A stretch of 64,000 nt of DNA, from the NCBI GenBank assembly GCA_015680685.1, contig MNCI01023402.1, positions 534,173 through 598,172 of the forward strand, in the 5' to 3' direction. The notes under the pieces were generated by a model. It saw only the letters and a program-made list of their open reading frames with translations. It made no database searches and had not been told where the DNA came from. The stretch comes from Gnetum montanum (lineage: Eukaryota > Streptophyta > Gnetopsida > Gnetales > Gnetaceae). A program made the translations under genes and the position numbers. This document shows, piece by piece, positions 48,102-57,994 of this stretch (its first letter is position 1; each line of letters starts with the position of its first letter).

Positions 48102-48120
48102 TTGGCGTCATTGCTAGGGA
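48102..48120 (+). other. tRNA-Asp-type primer-binding site of A1
   Basis: TTGGCGTCATTGCTAGGGA directly follows the LTR; three transitions from the reverse complement of the plant tRNA-Asp 3' end. Confidence 0.75.
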
Positions 48121-48242
48121 CAGTGCTAGTTATCTAGATTAGTTATATCATACAAGGTCGTTGTATAGGAATTAACAATATATCTTTTAGGAAGAAATAA
48201 TTACAACAAGTCACGTACAAATTCACACACAATTTCACAATC

Positions 48243-50228
48243 ATGCCTCTCCTACAAGACTATGATAATGCCACATCTAGTGAGGCAGTTCATTGGAGAA
48301 CCAATGAATTATATGACAATGAAGATTGGAGTACGCAATCCAAGGTGGGGATTTCTTATAAACATAAACGAAGGCAGCATCTTCCCAACGCACGAAAGCA
48401 TAACTTACTCGATGACGATGAACCCCTACTGGCCACTACAAGCCTAATGCAAATACAAGAGGTTGTTTGAATCTCCCGTAGGCATCGTAAAGAGAGCCAC
48501 CTACCCAGGCTCGATTTAAATAACTTTTCCAATTTCTCAGGAGGCTATGACTTAGATCTGCAACAACATTTACAAGCCTTCTATGATGCCTATGCATGGA
48601 ATAACATTGATAACGGTTGGCAAAAACTAAAGCTCTTTCCTATGACACTCGTTGGCCAAGCAAAAGTATGGTATAGATCATTAAAATCAAATTTAATTCG
48701 ATGTTGGCCAATAATGCTAAAACTCTTTAACTAAAGATATAAAACCTACGCAAAAGTGTCAGCCTTGAGGAAACAAATCCAAGAGTGGAAACAAGCACAA
48801 CATGAACCCTTGGACATGACCTTAGAAAGATATTATGCACTATTAAATAACTATCCAAGCCATGAGTTCTCCAAGGAAAGGCTAATGTACCATATCATTG
48901 ATGGGCTTCGTGATGAAACAAGAGAGACCCTAGGGATGTATGCCCAAGGTCAACTATACGAACTACGAACCCATCAATTCCAAGAGCTTATTAAGCAGGT
49001 AGCAAAAGAAGAAGGAGAAATGGCTAGATGGGAGAGTGTTGAAAAACATCAATGGGTCCAAAATCCCAACTTAACAAAGGTCCATAATCACAAAAGAAGA
49101 AATCAACCTATCTCAAGGAGGAAGAACCATCTTTGCTAGTACAACAATCATTAGATGAAATCGAGGCAAAGATCAGTAAGATGTTGGAATGGATGCATAA
49201 AAAGTGTGGAGAATATATCAATAATATTGGAGATAGAGTTTTGACAACCTGAGAAGTAGGACACAACATCATTAGACAATTGGAAAGAATGGATGAGGAA
49301 AATAAGAGCTCAACTGTCGATCATACGTATGAATGCAACATTTGTCTGTACGATCATCCCAAGGGCCAATGCCCAATCTTGTTACATTTATATGAGCATT
49401 GGGGAAGCACATTACACCCAAAGTTTGTACAAAGATACTGTGTTCGATCATAGTGGCAACAATCCCAGTCATGGGGGAAGCCATCCCTAAATGGGAGACA
49501 CCCTTCGTATCATCCAAATCCAAATGCTTATCTAGTCCAACATCCTATTTCTCCAACTGGGTCAACATACTCTATCTCGCTGCATTAACAATTCTCCTCA
49601 ATACTATCAGCCCATTTCCTCAACATAACCACCGCCTTGTGTACCTTACACTTCTCCTAAATTGCAACATTCTCATCACTTCCCTCCTTCTACATCGCCA
49701 CCATCTATTCCTGAAGTATCTACACCATAGCAACAACCCACGAATGTTACTTGTGCTACTATTGCCAACAGCAATGAGAGGCCTCCTCAACATCGAAGGT
49801 GTCCCTTCTTTAGACATGACCATAGGAAGGAACAACATAGTTCCAAGGCCACTGCATTCTCCAACTTAGCACAAGTCCAACATTGTGGTGCATCCTTCTC
49901 TTCGAACCCAACACCTCGTGTAACTTCATCAGGGCAACCAATTAACACTCCAACAACCATACAGCCCAATGAATACAGCCATGGAGGGTGACATCCCAAT
50001 CCTTGTGTACCATCTTACAGTCTCAAGTATCATAGTGGGTCAATTCTTTACATGGGAACCATGTCTTATGAATTTGCCCACTATGCTTACTATAATCAGG
50101 TGTGTGAACCCCAATGGGGTAAGTATGACCAAGTTTCGATATTTCCAACATGCAAGGATCCTCATCTTTCATTTATTAATCCTTGCCATGCTCAACCATT
50201 TAGTTATGGGGGATATCCCCCATTCTAA
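48243..50228 (+). pseudogene. Gag polyprotein of element A1
   Basis: ATG at 48243 (MPLLQDYDNATSSEAVHWRT). The N-terminus is shorter than, and different from, that of A2, B and C. The core is WQKLKLFPMTLVGQAKVWY and SALRKQIQEWKQAQHEPLD, then ERYYALLNNYPSHEFSKERL and DGLRDETRETLGMYAQGQ. After a frame change the knuckle CNICLYDHPKGQC (CX2CX3HX4C, 49334-49372) is complete. The C-terminal tail is Pro/Tyr/His-rich and ends QPFSYGGYPPF at the tandem stops 50226-50231. A few stops and frameshifts. The near-identical D2 copy ends at the same codon. Confidence 0.85.
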
Positions 50229-52106
50229 TAACATGCAGGATTAATAAATATTTTTCCTTCTCTTTAATTTTACAACTTTTTGTTTTGCAACATCGTTATA
50301 CTTTCTCATTTCTTTGTGTGACTGTTTGTTTTTTTTTTTTTTTGTTTTTTTTTTTTTTGTCTTTGTTTGTTGTTTTTGTTTTGTTAGATTCGTCACCTAA
50401 TAAGTGCTCATGATGGTGGTATGAACTGTATTCTATTAATTGCTAATGTTTGGTTTTTACCTTTGAGTTATAATGTTGATACTAAGGTATGGTTCTTTTG
50501 ATATAATAGGCAATGAGTCCACGTCATCCATGCATCCATGAGTTTCTATGATCTCTCTTGGCTTGGAATCATGCAGCCTCCTTCTCTAATAATAAAAATA
50601 TTAACGAATTGGTGATTGGGCATTTCTCAAACTAAGAAAGGACTTAAGGACTGAAAAGGATGTGACTTCAAAGGGATTTGATGCATTTGTGCTGGCTATT
50701 CTCTTGGGTGCTTGGATGTTTTCTTCTTGATTTTTCCTTACCATTCTGACGTTGCTCCATTTTCGGGAAGCTGAGCCAATAAAAATAAGCTGGTGTGGTT
50801 CTCACGCAAAAAAAAATAACACACAAAAAACAGTGAGAATTCAAAGCACATCCCTTAGACAAAATAATCATCTGAGCTACAAGCACTAGTTATGGAACTA
50901 AACAAACACGTTCCCTCTAACTAAGGCCCTCTCTCGCTTCCTACTTTCCCCTTTCTCATTTTCTCGGAATGGTGGTGACTCTTTGGTGGAAGCATTCTTG
51001 TTACTTCAAGTGGGTAGATTGGCCAAGTGTATTAATGCAAAGTCACTGGATGTGGATTGTTTGAGGTTGGATTTGGAATGAGATCTACTTAGTCACATTA
51101 ACCATACATACACAAGGGGTTGTACACCACCTTGTTCTTGGGACTCCATTCCATTCTCTTCTCCTCATCATTCTTTCTCCATTTTCCACCTCATTACCGA
51201 TTGTATCAATAATCTATATTTTGGTTGATACATTGTTTTCTTTTTGGTGAATTCTTGTGGTTAAGACTTTAACTCTTGCTTCCGAATGACATTTCTAGAG
51301 CCTACATACTCTTTGAATGTGGGATTGTCAGGGTATTAAGGGCATGAGCCTGCTTTGGAGAGGACCCACTGGCATGCCTATTTGGTGCATTAGTTAACTT
51401 CTTTCTCTTAAACATTCCCGCAATCAACGTTTGTTTTGCTCATTACCATCTCTAACATCCATTTTATCGGTCTTGCCATTGTTTCTTTTTCTCCATCTTT
51501 CTTATTCCTTATCTTTTTCCATTCTATCGCTACTAGAGAATCATTCTTAGTCATGGGGGCCTTGGTCCAATTTTTTCAATTTTCCTAATCCCTACACCTT
51601 GGGTAGTCACTAGTGTTATATCTCTAGAATCTGTATTAGCCATATCACAACTCAGCCAATGGACCTTACACCGAGGTAAGGTATCAACTGTATTGTGATT
51701 TACTTATCCTTGCTCATATGTGATCATGTTGTGTGTGTATATGGTAATCATACAGCAATGGACTAGACCTGGAGGAAACACTCAGGATGGACTGGTGCTG
51801 GAATAGTTGTGTAAGGAACAAGATTGATAGCGCGGTTATGGACAGACAATGGAAGGTGCAATCCTGGCATCGGTAGCAACACGTCTTCTTCTTTTTTCTC
51901 TCTCTCTTCTTTCTCAGCTACCAAATAAGGTTGGATGTCAATTGTGTATAGTGTTCATTCTTGTAGTCATGAACACTAATATTGTCATGTATTGTAATGA
52001 TTGATCCATTCACACATCATTCCATTCACCATTAGTTGTCATTCAAGTCAATAATCCCATACCTTCCCAATATTTTGTAAGGAACTCAAGGACGAGTTTT
52101 CATTCA
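50229..52106 (+). other. Non-coding spacer of element A1
   Basis: Begins with a long T-rich tract (50330-50385, T runs of 15 and 14). It then matches, in inverted orientation, 36000-37200 of A2 (for example the word near 50870 about GCACATCCCTTAGACAAAAT). It includes a leader-like ATTCTTAGTCATGGGGGCC near 51545, related to the leaders of the extra ORFs in B and D2, although A1 has no such ORF. Confidence 0.6.
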
Positions 52107-52118
52107 GTCATGGGGATA
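52107..52118 (+). other. Polypurine tract of element A1
   Basis: GTCATGGGGATA directly before the TG of the 3' LTR. Confidence 0.65.
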
Positions 52119-52911
52119 TGATGAGCCTCGATATCATGTATGTGATATCGCATCCGCCACGTGATATCGTGTCTTGCCTCATCTTCTATAAATAAGAGGT
52201 GATGCCCTTGGTTCTAGAGGGTTAGACTTAGACCCTTAGCCAGATTCTTGCAATTTAGTCATTCCAAAGTTAGAATTATTTTTGTGTGCCCATAGTAGGA
52301 GTCATAGAGTGAACGGATCTTTATTCGAGCAATTTGTACCTGAGCACAATTTTGTGTACGGCAATAAAGATGAACTTTATGATAAACCTTGCAGCATATA
52401 GATTAAGCTAATTAGTAATTAATTATTATTTAATGCTTTCCTAGTTAATTAATATCTCTCTCAACCGTCAACCCCCTTAGTTAAATACACTCAGTATGAC
52501 TGCTTCAAGCATGCATGTAGCACTTGGTAACCTAGTAACGATTAGCATTTGGTAATCCTAGCAGTGTTGCACTAGTTCAGGATGTGTACAAAAAGTGGGA
52601 ACAGATACTAGTGTTAGGAACATTTAGAACTTAATTAATGAATAGTTAATGTAAGTTAGCCACTTAGTTCTCTCTCCCTCTCCTTTATTATCAGAAGACA
52701 TAAAAAATACAAAAGATATAAAAATCATATACCTCAAGCTTACTTAACCATACAACTGTGACAATACAAGTAAGTTTGGGAAGACAGTGAACTGCGATCT
52801 ACGAGTAACTGTCTAGATACCACAACTAGTCCGTCTACGAAGTTCGACCGGATTGTGCGTCAAATACTCGTATTTGTATGGTTGAGTGTAGGGGTACCTT
52901 GCCACTCATCA
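52119..52911 (+). repeat. 3' LTR of element A1
   Basis: 793 bp. Three GATATC words (52129-52170) before CTATAAATAAGAGG. It differs from the 5' LTR mainly by C/T and G/A changes and by one extra ~19-bp motif unit (CCGCCACGTGATATCGTGT). Confidence 0.9.
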
Positions 52912-52916
52912 ACAAG

Positions 52917-52963
52917 GCCTAGTCGATGAGGCATAGTCGACATAGCCAATCTATGATTGATCA
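52917..52963 (-). repeat. Remaining end of the 5' LTR of element B
   Basis: GCCTAGTCGATGAGGCATAG with GTCGACATAGCC and a final ATTGATCA. This is the U3 edge of B's 5' LTR cut off by A1, followed by the target duplication ATCTT (52964-52968). Confidence 0.85.
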
Positions 52964-52968
52964 ATCTT

Positions 52969-53189
52969 GGTAACAATTTCTTGGATATGATGGTAGCCAT
53001 CATGGGTGGTGATGCTATAAAGGAAAATCTCTTATAGTTTTCTTCTCCCAAACTAGATGATCCACCCATGGTCCATCATGAGGTTTCTTTTTGGTCACAA
53101 ATCCATGTTCCTTCACAAACTATTTCATCCTCACATTAATTCAGGTGCAACATGCATAATATCTAAGATATGGTAGAAGTTTTCTAGAC
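52969..53189 (+). other. Older sequence right of element B
   Basis: Continuation of the sequence left of B. Only short frames; nothing recognised. Confidence 0.4.
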
Positions 53190-54190
53190 ATCTACTAATT
53201 AACTTGGGACTAGGCCTTGGGTAGAAGAAGAGCAAAGGATCGATCCAACTACTAAGTTTCTATTGAGAAACATAAGCAATACATTGGAGAATAAATTAAT
53301 TAAGGTATGGGCTAAGTTTGAAACTATAGGTGCTAATAGAACTTTGTTCCTAAGGGAGCTATAGAGAATTCAAGCAGAGGTATGATTATTGCAGGAATAA
53401 CTAGAACACATTACATCATTGATAGCAATGCCTTCCATGATTACTTTAGAGGTGTAAATTGAATGTCTACAAGCTAAGGTATTTTAGGCATACAAAGTTC
53501 ATGAAGAAATTTTATTTATGAATAATGGTTTAAAGGAACAAATTAAAATGTTGAAGCATCTATCCCAAGAGTGCAAAAAAATGAGCAAAGAGAAAGAGAA
53601 GAAAGTACTCTTTCTTTCCTAGAAAGAACAAAGTTTGGAGGATGAGAGTCAGTTCATGATCCAATTTCAAGATAAATACCTTCATACAAAGACAAAATAC
53701 TAAAACTTGTGGTATGAGGTAATAGAAAAAATTACCAAGAAAACCAATGAACTTAGGAAGATTCATTTGTTAGAGCAAGCAACATAGAATCTTGAGGTCT
53801 ATATAGTGCTTAAACTTCTGACTCTAATCAATGATCGAGTAATTGGGAAGAGGCATGAGATGAAGAAGAAATTCAACACCTATGATGTCAAACTTCAATA
53901 AATGCATGCTCATGAGCTAACACTACAGAAGAAGATGGACTTGTTAGAGAACATGTACATCCTCTACCATGAAGTAGCTGTTGAAATCCTTAAAAGAGGA
54001 CTCAAGGAGGTAGAAGAGGATGTGGAGGTGAAATGGATGAGGCATCTTTACATGGTTCATAATTCTACAATTTGACCATGCACAAAGCTAAAGAAGAAAC
54101 TTCATTAAGTAGTGATCAAGTTGGACATGGTCTAACATGAGCTTTCATAGGTAATGAAAAGTTATAAGTAGTTGAGATGAATGCTAAGGA
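53190..54190 (+). pseudogene. Coiled-coil ORF remnant of an older retroelement
   Basis: Broken frames rich in Lys, Glu and Leu (MLKHLSQECKKMSKEKEKK, then ENMYILYHEVAVEILKRGLK, then EVEEDVEV). They have the heptad-like pattern of the coiled-coil half of the extra ORFs at 29070 and 63300. It is probably the tail of an env-position ORF of an older plus-strand element that served as target for B. No LTR pair can be assigned. Confidence 0.45.
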
Positions 54191-55147
54191 ATGACATCAA
54201 GCAATTATACAAGAGCAAGAACTAATATATTAATAGAATTGGCATCTCTAAGCAAGGGTAATAGACATTTAGACTCATCTTTAAGGGATTTGCATGTTCA
54301 TGCCCTCTCCTTTAGGCTTCTTTTCATATCAAGTGGGCATGTTAGGAAGCTTCTTCTCTTAGCCACCATCCCTTAGCACTTTTCAATGAGGTGGCTTGTA
54401 TTGTATTATAGTCATGGTGTTTATATTTGTGTAGGTATATTTCTCAACATTAATCATGTTGCATGTCTAGTTCTAATTTTGTGTCATAGGTATTGGATTA
54501 GCTTTACTTAGTCATCAAGACATGATGAGTGGTTCAATGAAATTTTGTAAGTCAATTGTAAGTCATAGACTTAGAAAGTGTTTCACACCTAATTTTTTGA
54601 TTTTTGCATACATAGTTAAGATTTCTATCTCTCAAGTTTATATCCTAGACTTTCATTTCATACTTCTAGGTTCATTGCATATTTTGGGCTTTCTAGGATG
54701 TTTCTAGCTTTATTCATGAACCAAAATTCAAGAGCAATTTTATAAAATATGCATAGAATAATGAGATTTAGTAAAAGATATTTTATTAAACAGTTTCTAA
54801 AAAAATTAATATCACTCAAAAAGGAATGCACATAGAACCAAAATTCCAAAAGCCTAGAATATAAAGCAAAGTACCAAATTTCTCTACTTGAAATGATAGC
54901 ATTGTAGATAGAAATTTTTGTGTGACTAAGATCTTGATAAAATAATGTGCTCTAAATTTTTTTAATTGTTATTCATTTTTTTTCTTTTGGAGACCAACAC
55001 CCTAAATGTTTCTCATATAAGTTCCTTTCTTAATTTTGTTTAATATTGACTAATTTAACATAAACTTTTATGTTCCATTACATGAAGTTACTCTTTCAAT
55101 CAATCATTTTAAGGTGGGTATAAATCTCAAACAAGAGAGTACCCAAC
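54191..55147. other. Unassigned AT-rich sequence
   Basis: No domain, tandem repeat or RNA gene is recognised in either strand. The last five bases (55143-55147, CCAAC) are the target duplication of the next solo LTR. Confidence 0.5.
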
Positions 55148-55942
55148 TGATGAGTGGCAAGGTACCCCTACACTCAACCATACAAATACAAGTGTTTCAC
55201 GCATGATCCAGTCAAACTCCAAGGACTAAGTGCTTACGCTCTTTAATGGAACGCTCAGGGTTAATCAATCGTTGTCTTCCCAAACCTACTTTTATTGTCA
55301 CAGTTGTATGGTTAAGTAAGCTTGAGGTACATGATTTTTATAGCTTTTATATTTTTTATGTCGTCTGCTAATAAAGGGGAAGGAGAGAAAACTAAGTGGC
55401 TAACTTACATTAACTATTCATTAACTAGTTTCTAAATGTTCCTAACACCAGTATCTGTTCCCACTTGTCGTACACATCCTGAACCAATGCAACGCTGCTG
55501 GGATTACCAAATGCTAATCGTTACTGGGTTACCAAGCGCTACACATATGCTCGAAGCAGTCGTATTGAGTGTATTTAACTAAGGGGGTTGAAGGTTGAGA
55601 AAGATATTAATTAGCTAGGAAAGAATTAAACAATAATTAATTACTAATTAGCTTAATCTGTATGCTACAAGGTTTTTCAAAAAGTTTATCTTTATTGTTG
55701 TACACAAAATTGTGCTTAGGTACAAATTGCTCGAATAAAGATCCATTCACTCTATGACTCCTACTGCGGGCACACAGAAATAATTCTAACTCTGGAATAA
55801 CAAAACTGCAAGAATCTAGCTAAGGGTCTAATTCTAACTCCCCTTAGAAGCAAGGGCACCACCTCTTATTTATAGAAGATGAGGCAGGACGCGATATTGC
55901 ATGGTGGATGTGATATCGCGTATGCGATATCACAGCTCATCA
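55148..55942 (-). repeat. Solo LTR of the A family
   Basis: 795 bp, minus strand, flanked by perfect duplications CCAAC (55143-55147 and 55943-55947) with no internal region. This is the product of recombination between two LTRs. U3 has three GATATC-type words (55893-55930); TATA is the complement of TTATTTATAGAAG at 55867-55879. Confidence 0.92.
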
Positions 55943-56109
55943 CCAACATTGCTAAGGTAATAACACTATTGAACTGAAAATAGGGAAGTGTTTATTTGAG
56001 AAACTTGAAAGTAATTTTTTAGTATTTGATGATTTTAAACTCATGTTAAATGTTTTGCTATGGGCTTTAGGTCCAAACAAAAGAACCATGCATAATAGAT
56101 ATTCATTGT

Positions 56110-56951
56110 TGGTGAATTGTGTTTTGCTAGGCCCCAATATTAGATCCTCGATGTCGGGTACATGATATCACAGCCTGGATAATGATATCAAATACATGAT
56201 ATCGTAGTTCCTGTGTAAGCCTATAAATACCACATTCAGGTGCACAGGAAAAGGGGAATCAGTAAGTATTAGAGTAGAGTCTTTTTGTCAGTTTTCAATT
56301 CTTTCCCCAGTGCATGCCTGCAATGTGATGATTGTAATTGTACAAAAACTTTATTCAAGTGTGACATACTTGGACACACACATGATTGGCAATAAAGATC
56401 GAGATTACTCCATCATTGTAGCATTCACTTAGTTTTTAATTGTTTATTGTTATTTATTGTTTTCTTAGTTAATATTTCTTTATTGTCATTTACTATTCCT
56501 ATTGTTAAATGTGGAATGAGTATGACTTAATCACAAACATTAAAGTGTAACTACTTGGTAACCCACTAGGGTATTTAGAAGTGCTTAAGTAATGTGCGCT
56601 TGGTAATCCCAAAAGTAGTACATGAGGTCCAAGATGTGTATAGATGATTAAGGATGGATGCTTATCGCACTTAGGCTAGCTAGAGTTCGTTTCCGATTGC
56701 TTTTTAGTCTAATCAAGATTATTTTCCATTGTCTCCAAGAGTAGCCTAGTGATAGAAATCATATCATACAACTTACTCTAGACTAAACCATACATGATAA
56801 GCGAATATTAGTCCAGGTGGAAAGACAGCGAACTGTGATCAACGTGTAACTATCTAGATACCACAACTAGTCTATTTGTAGAGTTCGACCGGATCGTGCA
56901 TACACACTCGTATTCGTATGATTGAGTGTAGGGATACCTCACCACTCACCA
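56110..56951 (+). repeat. Solo LTR of a D-related family
   Basis: 842 bp, plus strand, perfect duplications ATTGT (56105-56109 and 56952-56956). Ends form an inverted TGGTGA...TCACCA. U3 mixes the C-type word GATGTCGGGTACATGATATC with GATATC words; TATA is CCTATAAATACC at 56220-56231. Confidence 0.9.
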
Positions 56952-56994
56952 ATTGTAAAATGGAACCTTTTAGAAATAAGATATTATTTATTAG

Positions 56995-57865
56995 TGATGA
57001 GTCATGAATTTGTTGGCTGCAATATCGCATCCATGATATTGCTTATGCGATATCGTGAACGCGATATCATAGCCTAGACGCGATATTGCGTACACGATAT
57101 CGTAGCCTGCTTCCTCATCTATAAATAAGAAGTAGGCAAATTTAGTTGGGGTCCCTTTTTAGTTTTAGAAGTTTAAGTTTTCAATATTTTTTAATACGTC
57201 AGTTTTCCTCTCAACCCTTTTCTCCTAGTGCATGCCTGCAGTGTGGTGATTGTAATTATATAGCATCCTTATTCGAGTGTGACGTACTTGGACACGCACA
57301 TGACTAGCAATAAAGATCAAGATTACTTCATCATTACAGCATCCACTTAGCTTAATTATTTATTTAATTGTTATTGTTATTTACTACTTTCTTAATTAAT
57401 ATCTCTCTACCCTTATCTCCTAGTAAGGCAGAATGAGTACAACTTAATCATGAGCATTTAAGTATGACTACTTGGTAGCCCAGTAGCGTATCGAGGCCAT
57501 ACACTTGGTAATCCCAGCAGTAGTCATGCACAAGGTCCAAGATGTGTACAGATGATTAAGGAATGGATGCTTATCACACTTAGGCTAGTTAGATTCTCTC
57601 TCTCTCTCTCTCTCTCTCAGTTTAGTTGATATTATTTACCATCATACCCAGGAGTAGCATTAGTGTAGGAACACATCATACACCTCACTCTAGACTAAAC
57701 CATATGTGACAAAGGTAATACTAGTCTAGGTGGCAAGATAGCAAACTACGATCTATGAATAACTATCTAGATACCACAACTAGTCCGTCTGCAGAGTTTG
57801 ATCGGATCGTGCGTGAAATGCTCGTATTCGTATGGTTGAGTGTAGGGGTACCTTACCACTCATCA
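56995..57865 (+). repeat. 5' LTR of element D2
   Basis: 871 bp, TGATGAG...CTCATCA. U3 (57020-57112) has six GATATC/GATATT palindromic words, the densest cluster in the window. TATA is CTATAAATAAGAAG at 57119. A (CT)n microsatellite of 12 units lies at 57594-57618. Confidence 0.9.
57594..57618 (+). repeat. (TC)12 microsatellite in LTR
   Basis: An uninterrupted TC run inside the transcribed part of the LTR; not present in the related LTRs, which have CTCTCTCCCTCTC at this place. Confidence 0.95.
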
Positions 57866-57866
57866 T

Positions 57867-57885
57867 TGGTGCCATTGCCGGGGAC
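57867..57885 (+). other. tRNA-Asp primer-binding site of D2
   Basis: TGGTGCCATTGCCGGGGA, two transitions from TGGCGCCGTTGCCGGGG(A), the exact complement of the 3' end of plant tRNA-Asp (ending ...CCCCGGCAACGGCGCCA). It is the best-preserved such site in the window and supports the Athila/Tat-like assignment. Confidence 0.85.
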
Positions 57886-57994
57886 GGTGCTAGTTATCTA
57901 GATTAGTTATGTCATACAAGGTCGCTATATAGGAATTAACGATATATCTTTTAGGAAAAAATAATTACAAAAAGTCACATACAATTTCACAATC

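Larger units (their letters stand above)
47328..52911 (+). mobile_element. Element A1, nested gag-only element
   Basis: 5584 bp, plus strand, with perfect target duplication ACAAG (47323-47327 and 52912-52916) inside the 5' LTR of element B. 5' LTR 47328-48101, tRNA-Asp-type primer site, gag 48243-50228, about 1.9 kb non-coding spacer, polypurine tract, 3' LTR 52119-52911. There is no protease, RT, RNase H, integrase or extra ORF. The spacer matches that of A2 (inverted). Gag and its end point match element D2, showing a shared non-autonomous subfamily. Confidence 0.92.
27936..52963 (-). mobile_element. Element B, Athila-like retrotransposon with extra ORF, split by two nested insertions
   Basis: It is bounded by the perfect target duplication ATCTT (27931-27935 and 52964-52968). 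Removing the nested elements A2 and A1 with their own duplications leaves about 12.3 kb. Minus-strand order: 5' LTR (52963-52917 plus 47327-46500), primer site, gag (core deleted), protease, RT, RNase H, integrase, spacer, internal promoter-like block, extra coiled-coil ORF, polypurine tract, 3' LTR (28838-27936). The position of the extra ORF between integrase and 3' LTR is that of the env-like ORF of Athila elements. All frames are broken. Confidence 0.88.
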
